Below are positions 11,701 through 23,687 of a DNA stretch of 64,000 nt, in pieces. Within the stretch, counting starts at the first letter, position 1, and every line of letters starts with the position of its first letter. The position numbers were made by a program, and so were the translations under genes. The notes beneath the pieces were generated by a model. It searched no databases, was not told where the DNA came from, and worked only from the letters and a program-made list of their open reading frames with translations. Source of the DNA: Eutrigla gurnardus (lineage: Eukaryota > Chordata > Actinopteri > Perciformes > Triglidae); assembly GCA_963514095.1 (NCBI GenBank), contig CAUPSS010000009.1, positions 186,001 to 250,000 of the forward strand. The letters run 5' to 3'.

Positions 11701-12231
11701 TCTCTACATGTCTCCCTGTGATAGACTGGTTACCTGTCTGTCTTTACATGTCTCCCTGTGATAGACTGGTTACCTGTCTGTCTCTACATGTCTCCCTGTG
11801 ATAGACTGGTTACCTGTCTGTCTCTACATGTCTCCCTGTGATAGACTGGTTACCTGTCTGTCTCTACATGTCCCCCTGTGATAGACTGGTTACCTGTCTG
11901 TCTCTACATGTCTCCCTGTGATAGACTGGTTACCTGTCTGTCTCTACATGTCTCCCTGTGATAGACTGGTTACCTGTCTGTCTCTACATGTCCCCCTGTG
12001 ATAGACTGGTTACCTGTCTGTCTCTACATGTCTCCCTGTGATAGACTGGTTACCTGTCGGTCTCTACATGTCTCCCTGTGATAGACTGGTTACCTGTCTG
12101 TCTCTACATGTCTCCCTGTGATAGACTGGTTACCTGTCTGTCTCCACATGTCTCCATTTGATAGACTGGTTACCTGTCTGTCTCTACATGTCAGCCATAT
12201 GATAGACTGGTTACCTGTCTGTCTCTACATG
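8772..12231. repeat. Long-range copy of 1-3460 (offset 8771)
   Basis: Marker pairs at exactly 8771 bp: cttt 73 to 8844, gatatac 1019 to 9790, gaaagacggg 1781 to 10552, ttggctg 2557 to 11328. Agreement breaks at about 3461 and 12232, where one copy continues with A and the other with C. Substitutions private to this copy include gactgttcacc near 9394, an extra tcacc near 10321, catttg at about 12155 and cagccatatg at 12192. Confidence 0.9.
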
Positions 12232-14367
12232 TCAGCCCTGTGATAGACTGGTTACCTGTCTGTCTCTACATGTCAGCTGTGTGATAGACTGGTTACCTGT
12301 CTGTCTGTACATGTCTCCCTGTGATAGACTGGTTACCTGTCTGTCTCTACATGTCTCCCTGTGATAGACTGGTTACCTGTCTGTCTCTACATGTCAGCCC
12401 TGTGATAGACTGGTTACCTGTCTGTCTCTACATGTCTCCCTGTGATAGACTGGTTACCTGTCTGTCTCTACATGTCTCCCTGTGATAGATTGGTCACATG
12501 TCTGTCTCTACATGTCTCCCTGTGATAGACTGGTTACCTGTCTGTCTTTACATGTCTCCCTGTGATAGACTGGTTACCTGTCTGTCTCTACATGTCTCCC
12601 TGTGATAGACTGGTTACCTGTCTGTCTCTACATGTCTCCCTGTGATAGACTGGTTACCTGTCTGTCTCTACATGTCCCCCTGTGATAGACTGGTTACCTG
12701 TCTGTCTCTACATGTCCCCCTGTGATAGACTGGTTACCTGTCTGTCTCTACATGTCGGCCCTGTGATAGACTGGTTACCTGTCTGTCTCTACATGTCAGC
12801 CCTGTGATAGACTGGTTGCCTGTCTGTCTCTACATGTCTCCCTGTGATAGACTGGTTACCTGTCTGTCTCTACATGTCAGCCCTGTGATAGACTGGTTAC
12901 CTGTCTGTCTCTACATGTCTCCCTGTGATAGACTGGTTACCTGTCTGTCTCTACATGTCTCCCTGTGATAGACTGGTCACCTGTCTGTCTCTACATGTCT
13001 CCCTGTGATAGACTGGTTACCTGTCTGTCTTTACATGTCTCCCTGTGATAGACTGGTTACCTGTCTGTCTCTACATGTCTCCCTGTGATAGACTGGTTAC
13101 CTGTCTGTCTCTACATGTCTCCCTGTGATAGACTGGTTACCTGTCTGTCTCTACATGTCCCCCTGTGATAGACTGGTTACCTGTCTGTCTCTACATGTCT
13201 CCCTGTGATAGACTGGTTACCTGTCTGTCTCTACATGTCTCCCTGTGAAAGACTGGTTACCTGTCTGTCTCTACATGTCCCCCTGTGATAGACTGGTTAC
13301 CTGTCTGTCTCTACATGTCTCCCTGTGATAGACTGGTTACCTGTCTGTCTCTACATGTCGGCCCCATGATAGACTGGTTACCTGTCTGTCTCTACATGTC
13401 TCCCTGTGATAGACTGGTTACCTGTCTGTCTCTACATGTCTCCCTGTGATAGACTGGTTACCTGTCTGTCTCTACATGTCGGCCCTGTGATAGACTGGTT
13501 ACCTGTCTGTCTCTACATGTCAGCCCTGTGATAGACTGGTTGCCTGTCTGTCTCTACATGTCTCCCTGTGATAGACTGGTTACCTGTCTGTCTCTACATG
13601 TCAGCCCTGTGATAGACTGGTCACCTGTCTGTCTCTACATGTCAGCCCTATGATAGACTGGTTACCTGTCTGTCTCTACATGTCCCCCTGTGATAGACTG
13701 GTTACCTGTCGGTCTCTACATGTCTCCCTGTGATAGACTGGTTACCTGTCTGTCTCTACATGTCAGCCCTATGATAGACTGGTTACCTGTCTGTCTCTAC
13801 ATGTCCCCCTGTGATAGACTGGTTACCTGTCTGTCTCTACATGTCTCCCTGTGATAGAGTGGTTACCTGTCTGTCTCTACATGTCTCCCTGTGATAGACT
13901 GGTTACCTGTCTGTCTCTACATGTCAGCCCTGTGATAGACTGGTCACCTGTCTGTCTCTACATGTCAGCCCTATGATAGACTGGTTACCTGTCTGTCTCT
14001 ACATGTCCCCCTGTGATAGACTGGTTACCTGTCGGTCTCTACATGTCTCCCTGTGATAGACTGGTTACCTGTCTGTCTCTACATGTCTCCCTGTGATAGA
14101 CTGGTTACCTGTCTGTCTCCACATGTCTCCATGTGATAGACTGGTTACCTGTCTGTCTCTACATGTCAGCCCTATGATAGACTGGTTACCTGTCTGTCTC
14201 TACATGTCAGCCCTGTGATAGACTGGTTACCTGTCTGTCTCTACATGTCAGCCCTGTGATAGACTGGTTACCTGTCTGTCTGTACATGTCTCCCTGTGAT
14301 AGACTGGTTACCTGTCTGTCTCTACATGTCTCCCTGTGATAGACTGGTTACCTGTCTGTCTCTACAT

Positions 14368-15013
14368 GTCTCCCTGTGATAGACTGGTCACCTGTCTGTC
14401 TCTACATGTCTCCCTGTGATAGACTGGTTACCTGTCTGTCTTTACATGTCTCCCTGTGATAGACTGGTTACCTGTCTGTCTCTACATGTCCCCCTGTGAT
14501 AGACTGGTTACCTGTCTGTCTCTACATGTCAGCCCTGTGATAGACTGGTCACCTGTCTGTCTCTACATGTCAGCCCTATGATAGACTGGTTACCTGTCTG
14601 TCTCTACATGTCAGCCCTGTGATAGACTGGTTACCTGTCTGTCTGTACATGTCCCCCTGTGATAGACTGGTTACCTGTCGGTCTCTACATGTCTCACTGT
14701 GATAGACTGGTTACCTGTCTGTCTGTACATGTCTCCCTGTGATAGACTGGTTACCTGTCTGTCTCTACATGTCTCCCTGTGATAGACTGGTTACCTGTCT
14801 GTCTCTACATGTCAGCCCTATGATAGACTGGTTACCTGTCTGTCTCTACATGTAAGCCCTGTGATAGACTGGTTACCTGTCTGTCTCTACATGTCAGCCC
14901 TGTGATAGACTGGTTACCTGTCTGTCTGTACATGTCTCCCTGTGATAGACTGGTTACCTGTCTGTCTCTACATGTCTCCCTGTGATAGACTGGTTACCTG
15001 TCTGTCTCTACAT
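14368..15013. repeat. 16-monomer HOR (646 bp)
   Basis: Order: A-tcacc, A-cttt, A, B, C-tcacc, F, C-gtac, B-tcggt, an A variant with tcactg and gtac, A, A, F, a gtaagcc variant of C, C-gtac, A, A. Six of the 16 monomers are 41 bp, giving 646. The same unit occurs at 15619-16264, 18402-19047, 19653-20298, 27312-27957 and 28563-29208. In 20299-20944 and 29209-29854 the gtaagcc monomer is gtcagcc. Confidence 0.85.
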
Positions 15014-15618
15014 GTCTCCCTGTGATAGACTGGTCACCTGTCTGTCTCTACATGTCTCCCTGTGATAGACTGGTTACCTGTCTGTCTTTACATGTCTCCC
15101 TGTGATAGACTGGTTACCTGTCTGTCTCTACATGTCCCCCTGTGATAGACTGGTTACCTGTCTGTCTCTACATGTCAGCCCTGTGATAGACTGGTCACCT
15201 GTCTGTCTCTACATGTCAGCCCTATGATAGACTGGTTACCTGTCTGTCTCTACATGTCCCCCTGTGATAGACTGGTTACCTGTCGGTCTCTACATGTCTC
15301 CCTGTGATAGACTGGTTACCTGTCTGTCTCTACATGTCTCCCTGTGATAGACTGGTTACCTGTCTGTCTCCACATGTCTCCATGTGATAGACTGGTTACC
15401 TGTCTGTCTCTACATGTCAGCCCTATGATAGACTGGTTACCTGTCTGTCTCTACATGTCAGCCCTGTGATAGACTGGTTACCTGTCTGTCTCTACATGTC
15501 AGCCCTGTGATAGACTGGTTACCTGTCTGTCTGTACATGTCTCCCTGTGATAGACTGGTTACCTGTCTGTCTCTACATGTCTCCCTGTGATAGACTGGTT
15601 ACCTGTCTGTCTCTACAT
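15014..15618. repeat. 15-monomer HOR (605 bp)
   Basis: Order: A-tcacc, A-cttt, A, B, C-tcacc, F, B-tcggt, A, A-ccacat, A-ccatg, F, C, C-gtac, A, A. Five of the 15 monomers are 41 bp, giving 605. It alternates with the 646-bp form, so the compound period here is 1251 bp (gtaagcc 14852 to 16103; tcactg 14694 to 15945). Other copies are at 19048-19652 and 27958-28562. Confidence 0.85.
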
Positions 15619-16264
15619 GTCTCCCTGTGATAGACTGGTCACCTGTCTGTCTCTACATGTCTCCCTGTGATAGACTGGTTACCTGTCTGTCTTTACATGT
15701 CTCCCTGTGATAGACTGGTTACCTGTCTGTCTCTACATGTCCCCCTGTGATAGACTGGTTACCTGTCTGTCTCTACATGTCAGCCCTGTGATAGACTGGT
15801 CACCTGTCTGTCTCTACATGTCAGCCCTATGATAGACTGGTTACCTGTCTGTCTCTACATGTCAGCCCTGTGATAGACTGGTTACCTGTCTGTCTGTACA
15901 TGTCCCCCTGTGATAGACTGGTTACCTGTCGGTCTCTACATGTCTCACTGTGATAGACTGGTTACCTGTCTGTCTGTACATGTCTCCCTGTGATAGACTG
16001 GTTACCTGTCTGTCTCTACATGTCTCCCTGTGATAGACTGGTTACCTGTCTGTCTCTACATGTCAGCCCTATGATAGACTGGTTACCTGTCTGTCTCTAC
16101 ATGTAAGCCCTGTGATAGACTGGTTACCTGTCTGTCTCTACATGTCAGCCCTGTGATAGACTGGTTACCTGTCTGTCTGTACATGTCTCCCTGTGATAGA
16201 CTGGTTACCTGTCTGTCTCTACATGTCTCCCTGTGATAGACTGGTTACCTGTCTGTCTCTACAT

Positions 16265-19200
16265 GTCAGCCCTGTGATAGACTGGTTACCTGTCTGTCTC
16301 TACATGTCAGCTGTGTGATAGACTGGTTACCTGTCTGTCTGTACATGTCTCCCTGTGATAGACTGGTTACCTGTCTGTCTCTACATGTCTCCCTGTGATA
16401 GACTGGTTACCTGTCTGTCTCTACATGTCAGCCCTGTGATAGACTGGTTACCTGTCTGTCTCTACATGTCTCCCTGTGATAGACTGGTTACCTGTCTGTC
16501 TCTACATGTCTCCCTGTGATAGATTGGTCACATGTCTGTCTCTACATGTCTCCCTGTGATAGACTGGTTACCTGTCTGTCTTTACATGTCTCCCTGTGAT
16601 AGACTGGTTACCTGTCTGTCTCTACATGTCTCCCTGTGATAGACTGGTTACCTGTCTGTCTCTACATGTCTCCCTGTGATAGACTGGTTACCTGTCTGTC
16701 TCTACATGTCCCCCTGTGATAGACTGGTTACCTGTCTGTCTCTACATGTCCCCCTGTGATAGACTGGTTACCTGTCTGTCTCTACATGTCGGCCCTGTGA
16801 TAGACTGGTTACCTGTCTGTCTCTACATGTCAGCCCTGTGATAGACTGGTTGCCTGTCTGTCTCTACATGTCTCCCTGTGATAGACTGGTTACCTGTCTG
16901 TCTCTACATGTCAGCCCTGTGATAGACTGGTTACCTGTCTGTCTCTACATGTCTCCCTGTGATAGACTGGTTACCTGTCTGTCTCTACATGTCTCCCTGT
17001 GATAGACTGGTCACCTGTCTGTCTCTACATGTCTCCCTGTGATAGACTGGTTACCTGTCTGTCTTTACATGTCTCCCTGTGATAGACTGGTTACCTGTCT
17101 GTCTCTACATGTCTCCCTGTGATAGACTGGTTACCTGTCTGTCTCTACATGTCTCCCTGTGATAGACTGGTTACCTGTCTGTCTCTACATGTCCCCCTGT
17201 GATAGACTGGTTACCTGTCTGTCTCTACATGTCTCCCTGTGATAGACTGGTTACCTGTCTGTCTCTACATGTCTCCCTGTGAAAGACTGGTTACCTGTCT
17301 GTCTCTACATGTCCCCCTGTGATAGACTGGTTACCTGTCTGTCTCTACATGTCTCCCTGTGATAGACTGGTTACCTGTCTGTCTCTACATGTCGGCCCCA
17401 TGATAGACTGGTTACCTGTCTGTCTCTACATGTCTCCCTGTGATAGACTGGTTACCTGTCTGTCTCTACATGTCTCCCTGTGATAGACTGGTTACCTGTC
17501 TGTCTCTACATGTCGGCCCTGTGATAGACTGGTTACCTGTCTGTCTCTACATGTCAGCCCTGTGATAGACTGGTTGCCTGTCTGTCTCTACATGTCTCCC
17601 TGTGATAGACTGGTTACCTGTCTGTCTCTACATGTCAGCCCTGTGATAGACTGGTCACCTGTCTGTCTCTACATGTCAGCCCTATGATAGACTGGTTACC
17701 TGTCTGTCTCTACATGTCCCCCTGTGATAGACTGGTTACCTGTCGGTCTCTACATGTCTCCCTGTGATAGACTGGTTACCTGTCTGTCTCTACATGTCAG
17801 CCCTATGATAGACTGGTTACCTGTCTGTCTCTACATGTCCCCCTGTGATAGACTGGTTACCTGTCTGTCTCTACATGTCTCCCTGTGATAGAGTGGTTAC
17901 CTGTCTGTCTCTACATGTCTCCCTGTGATAGACTGGTTACCTGTCTGTCTCTACATGTCAGCCCTGTGATAGACTGGTCACCTGTCTGTCTCTACATGTC
18001 AGCCCTATGATAGACTGGTTACCTGTCTGTCTCTACATGTCCCCCTGTGATAGACTGGTTACCTGTCGGTCTCTACATGTCTCCCTGTGATAGACTGGTT
18101 ACCTGTCTGTCTCTACATGTCTCCCTGTGATAGACTGGTTACCTGTCTGTCTCCACATGTCTCCATGTGATAGACTGGTTACCTGTCTGTCTCTACATGT
18201 CAGCCCTATGATAGACTGGTTACCTGTCTGTCTCTACATGTCAGCCCTGTGATAGACTGGTTACCTGTCTGTCTCTACATGTCAGCCCTGTGATAGACTG
18301 GTTACCTGTCTGTCTGTACATGTCTCCCTGTGATAGACTGGTTACCTGTCTGTCTCTACATGTCTCCCTGTGATAGACTGGTTACCTGTCTGTCTCTACA
18401 TGTCTCCCTGTGATAGACTGGTCACCTGTCTGTCTCTACATGTCTCCCTGTGATAGACTGGTTACCTGTCTGTCTTTACATGTCTCCCTGTGATAGACTG
18501 GTTACCTGTCTGTCTCTACATGTCCCCCTGTGATAGACTGGTTACCTGTCTGTCTCTACATGTCAGCCCTGTGATAGACTGGTCACCTGTCTGTCTCTAC
18601 ATGTCAGCCCTATGATAGACTGGTTACCTGTCTGTCTCTACATGTCAGCCCTGTGATAGACTGGTTACCTGTCTGTCTGTACATGTCCCCCTGTGATAGA
18701 CTGGTTACCTGTCGGTCTCTACATGTCTCACTGTGATAGACTGGTTACCTGTCTGTCTGTACATGTCTCCCTGTGATAGACTGGTTACCTGTCTGTCTCT
18801 ACATGTCTCCCTGTGATAGACTGGTTACCTGTCTGTCTCTACATGTCAGCCCTATGATAGACTGGTTACCTGTCTGTCTCTACATGTAAGCCCTGTGATA
18901 GACTGGTTACCTGTCTGTCTCTACATGTCAGCCCTGTGATAGACTGGTTACCTGTCTGTCTGTACATGTCTCCCTGTGATAGACTGGTTACCTGTCTGTC
19001 TCTACATGTCTCCCTGTGATAGACTGGTTACCTGTCTGTCTCTACATGTCTCCCTGTGATAGACTGGTCACCTGTCTGTCTCTACATGTCTCCCTGTGAT
19101 AGACTGGTTACCTGTCTGTCTTTACATGTCTCCCTGTGATAGACTGGTTACCTGTCTGTCTCTACATGTCCCCCTGTGATAGACTGGTTACCTGTCTGTC

Positions 19201-20298
19201 TCTACATGTCAGCCCTGTGATAGACTGGTCACCTGTCTGTCTCTACATGTCAGCCCTATGATAGACTGGTTACCTGTCTGTCTCTACATGTCCCCCTGTG
19301 ATAGACTGGTTACCTGTCGGTCTCTACATGTCTCCCTGTGATAGACTGGTTACCTGTCTGTCTCTACATGTCTCCCTGTGATAGACTGGTTACCTGTCTG
19401 TCTCCACATGTCTCCATGTGATAGACTGGTTACCTGTCTGTCTCTACATGTCAGCCCTATGATAGACTGGTTACCTGTCTGTCTCTACATGTCAGCCCTG
19501 TGATAGACTGGTTACCTGTCTGTCTCTACATGTCAGCCCTGTGATAGACTGGTTACCTGTCTGTCTGTACATGTCTCCCTGTGATAGACTGGTTACCTGT
19601 CTGTCTCTACATGTCTCCCTGTGATAGACTGGTTACCTGTCTGTCTCTACATGTCTCCCTGTGATAGACTGGTCACCTGTCTGTCTCTACATGTCTCCCT
19701 GTGATAGACTGGTTACCTGTCTGTCTTTACATGTCTCCCTGTGATAGACTGGTTACCTGTCTGTCTCTACATGTCCCCCTGTGATAGACTGGTTACCTGT
19801 CTGTCTCTACATGTCAGCCCTGTGATAGACTGGTCACCTGTCTGTCTCTACATGTCAGCCCTATGATAGACTGGTTACCTGTCTGTCTCTACATGTCAGC
19901 CCTGTGATAGACTGGTTACCTGTCTGTCTGTACATGTCCCCCTGTGATAGACTGGTTACCTGTCGGTCTCTACATGTCTCACTGTGATAGACTGGTTACC
20001 TGTCTGTCTGTACATGTCTCCCTGTGATAGACTGGTTACCTGTCTGTCTCTACATGTCTCCCTGTGATAGACTGGTTACCTGTCTGTCTCTACATGTCAG
20101 CCCTATGATAGACTGGTTACCTGTCTGTCTCTACATGTAAGCCCTGTGATAGACTGGTTACCTGTCTGTCTCTACATGTCAGCCCTGTGATAGACTGGTT
20201 ACCTGTCTGTCTGTACATGTCTCCCTGTGATAGACTGGTTACCTGTCTGTCTCTACATGTCTCCCTGTGATAGACTGGTTACCTGTCTGTCTCTACAT
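16265..20298. repeat. Q block, tandem copy 2 (period 4034 bp)
   Basis: This copy abuts copy 1 with no spacer. It ends at 20298, where the following monomer is A-tcacc rather than C, so the duplication boundary can be placed within the shared monomer core. Its markers also recur 8910 bp downstream (gagtgg 26801, gtaagcc 27796 and 29047, tcactg 27638 and 28889). Confidence 0.9.
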
Positions 20299-23200
20299 GT
20301 CTCCCTGTGATAGACTGGTCACCTGTCTGTCTCTACATGTCTCCCTGTGATAGACTGGTTACCTGTCTGTCTTTACATGTCTCCCTGTGATAGACTGGTT
20401 ACCTGTCTGTCTCTACATGTCCCCCTGTGATAGACTGGTTACCTGTCTGTCTCTACATGTCAGCCCTGTGATAGACTGGTCACCTGTCTGTCTCTACATG
20501 TCAGCCCTATGATAGACTGGTTACCTGTCTGTCTCTACATGTCAGCCCTGTGATAGACTGGTTACCTGTCTGTCTGTACATGTCCCCCTGTGATAGACTG
20601 GTTACCTGTCGGTCTCTACATGTCTCACTGTGATAGACTGGTTACCTGTCTGTCTGTACATGTCTCCCTGTGATAGACTGGTTACCTGTCTGTCTCTACA
20701 TGTCTCCCTGTGATAGACTGGTTACCTGTCTGTCTCTACATGTCAGCCCTATGATAGACTGGTTACCTGTCTGTCTCTACATGTCAGCCCTGTGATAGAC
20801 TGGTTACCTGTCTGTCTCTACATGTCAGCCCTGTGATAGACTGGTTACCTGTCTGTCTGTACATGTCTCCCTGTGATAGACTGGTTACCTGTCTGTCTCT
20901 ACATGTCTCCCTGTGATAGACTGGTTACCTGTCTGTCTCTACATGTCTCCCTGTGATAGACTGGTCACCTGTCTGTCTCTACATGTCTCCCTGTGATAGA
21001 CTGGTTACCTGTCTGTCTTTACATGTCTCCCTGTGATAGACTGGTTACCTGTCTGTCTCTACATGTCCCCCTGTGATAGACTGGTTACCTGTCTGTCTCT
21101 ACATGTCAGCCCTGTGATAGACTGGTCACCTGTCTGTCTCTACATGTCAGCCCTATGATAGACTGGTTACCTGTCTGTCTCTACATGTCAGCCCTGTGAT
21201 AGACTGGTTACCTGTCTGTCTGTACATGTCCCCCTGTGATAGACTGGTTACCTGTCGGTCTCTACATGTCTCACTGTGATAGACTGGTTACCTGTCTGTC
21301 TGTACATGTCTCCCTGTGATAGACTGGTTACCTGTCTGTCTCTACATGTCTCCCTGTGATAGACTGGTTACCTGTCTGTCTCTACATGTCAGCCCTGTGA
21401 TAGACTGGTTACCTGTCTGTCTCTACATGTCTCCCTGTGATAGACTGGTTACCTGTCTGTCTCTACATGTCTCCCTGTGATAGACTGGTCACCTGTCTGT
21501 CTCTACATGTCTCCCTGTGATAGACTGGTTACCTGTCTGTCTTTACATGTCTCCCTGTGATAGACTGGTTACCTGTCTGTCTCTACATGTCTCCCTGTGA
21601 TAGACTGGTTACCTGTCTGTCTCTACATGTCTCCCTGTGATAGACTGGTTACCTGTCTGTCTCTACATGTCCCCCTGTGATAGACTGGTTACCTGTCTGT
21701 CTCTACATGTCTCCCTGTGATAGACTGGTTACCTGTCTGTCTCTACATGTCTCCCTGTGATAGACTGGTTACCTGTCTGTCTCTACATGTCGGCCCTGTG
21801 ATAGACTGGTTACCTGTCTGTCTCTACATGTCAGCCCTGTGATAGACTGGTTGCCTGTCTGTCTCTACATGTCAGCCCTGTGATAGACTGGTTACCTGTC
21901 TGTCTCTACATGTCTCCCTGTGATAGACTGGTTACCTGTCTGTCTCTACATGTCTCCCTGTGATAGACTGGTTACCTGTCTGTCTCTACATGTCTCCCTG
22001 TGATAGACTGGTTACCTGTCTGTCTCTACATGTCAGCCCTGTGATAGACTGGTCACCTGTCTGTCTCTACATGTCAGCCTGTGATAGACTGGTTACCTGT
22101 CTGTCTCTACATGTCAGCCCTGTGATAGACTGGTCACCTGTCTCTCTCTACATGTCAGCCCTGTGATAGACTGGTCACCTGTCTGTCTCTACATGTCAGC
22201 CCTGTGATAGACTGGTTACCTGTCTGTCTCTACATGTCTCCCTGTGATAGACTGGCTACCTGTCTGTCTCTAAATGTCGGCCCTGTGATAGACTGGTTAC
22301 CTGTCTGTCTCTACATGTCTCCCTGTGATAGACTGGTTACCTGTCTGTCTCTACATGTCTCCCTGTGATAGACTGGTTACCTGTCTGTCTCTACATGTCT
22401 CCCTGTGATAGACTGGTTACCTGTCTGTCTCCACATGTCTCCATGTGATAGATTGGTTACCTGTCTGTCTCTACATGTCCCCCTGTGATAGACTGGTTAC
22501 CTGTCTGTCTCTACATGTCTCCCTGTGATAGACTGGTTACCTGTCTGTCTCTACATGTCGGCCCGGTGATAGACTGGTTACCTGTCTGTCTCCACATGTC
22601 TCCATGTGATAGACTGGTTACCTGTCTGTCTCTACATGTCCCCCTGTGATAGACTGGTTACCTGTCGGTCTCTACATGTCTCCCTGTGATAGACTGGTTA
22701 CCTGTCTGTCTCTACATGTCTCCATGTGATAGACTGGTTACGTGTCTGTCTCCACATGTCTCCATGTGATAGACTGGTTACCTGTCTGTCTCTACATGTC
22801 AGCCCTATGATAGACTGGTTACCTGTCTGTCTCTACATGTCAGCCCTGTGATAGACTGGTTACCTGTCTGTCTCTACATGTCAGCCCTGTGATAGACTGG
22901 TTACCTGTCTGTCTGTACATGTCTCCCTGTGATAGACTGGTTACCTGTCTGTCTCTACATGTCTCCCTGTGATAGACTGGTTACCTGTCTGTCTCTACAT
23001 GTCAGCCCTGTGATAGACTGGTTACCTGTCTGTCTCTACATGTCTCCCTGTGATAGACTGGTTACCTGTCTGTCTCTACATGTCTCCCTGTGATAGACTG
23101 GTCACCTGTCTGTCTCTACATGTCTCCCTGTGATAGACTGGTTACCTGTCTGTCTCTACATGTCTCCCTGTGATAGACTGGTTACCTGTCTGTCTCTACA

Positions 23201-23687
23201 TGTCCCCCTGTGATAGACTGGTTACCTGTCTGTCTCTACATGTCTCCCTGTGATAGACTGGTTACCTGTCTGTCTCTACATGTCTCCCTGTGATAGACTG
23301 GTTACCTGTCTGTCTCTACATGTCCCCCTGTGATAGACTGGTTACCTGTCTGTCTCTACATGTCTCCCTGTGATAGACTGGTTACCTGTCTGTCTCTACA
23401 TGTCGGCCCCATGATAGACTGGTTACCTGTCTGTCTCTACATGTCTCCCTGTGATAGACTGGTTACCTGTCTGTCTCTACATGTCTCCCTGTGATAGACT
23501 GGTTACCTGTCTGTCTCTACATGTCGGCCCTGTGATAGACTGGTTACCTGTCTGTCTCTACATGTCAGCCCTGTGATAGACTGGTTGCCTGTCTGTCTCT
23601 ACATGTCAGCCCTGTGATAGACTGGTTACCTGTCTGTCTCTACATGTCTCCCTGTGATAGACTGGTTACCTGTCTGTCTCTACATGT
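20299..23687. repeat. R block, copy 1
   Basis: R begins with a 646-bp HOR (20299-20944) and a 524-bp, 13-monomer derivative (20945-21468). It then runs into a 12-13 monomer stretch and the marked cassette near 21960-22560. Later it contains E, A, A, D, C-ttgcc orders typical of the 25-mer. It is duplicated at 29209-32597. Divergence at 23689 (tccc here against tctc in the copy) marks its end. Confidence 0.85.
21960..22597. repeat. Marked cassette with several rare variants, copy 1 of 4
   Basis: Within a few hundred bases this cassette combines a C monomer shortened by one base (gtcagcctgtg, from 22074), a tctctctct variant (about 22141), ctaaatg in place of ctacatg (22271) and gtcggcccggtg (22557). 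Full or partial copies occur at about 30870, 34095 and 56093, which makes it the best single tracer of long-range copying in the window. The shortened C monomer keeps one forward frame open for 68 codons, but that is a length effect, not a gene. Confidence 0.85.

Larger units (their letters stand above)
12231..16264. repeat. Q block, tandem copy 1 (period 4034 bp)
   Basis: Markers repeat 4034 bp on: cagctgtgtg 12274 to 16308, the rare gagtgg 13857 to 17891, gtaagcc 14852 to 18886 and 16103 to 20137, tcactg 14694 to 18728. The block starts at a C monomer and ends just before the C monomer of copy 2. Its 3' part holds the alternating 646/605/646-bp HORs. Confidence 0.9.
10743..23687. repeat. 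Macro-repeat S copy 1 (P-Q-Q-R, 12,944 bp)
   Basis: This block can be parsed as P (10743-12230), Q1 (12231-16264), Q2 (16265-20298) and R (20299-23687). Its length equals 8910 plus 4034. The next copy (23688-32597) has only one Q and is exactly 8910 bp. P aligns to the later copy at offset 12944 (ttggctg 11328 to 24272; catttg motif 12151 to 25095), whereas Q2 and R align at offset 8910. Confidence 0.87.

Noticed and set aside
22074..22113. The shortened C monomer (gtcagcctgtg) as a sequencing error
   Set aside because: The same one-base loss is present in all four cassette copies (22074, about 30984, 34209 and 56207), so it is an inherited variant.
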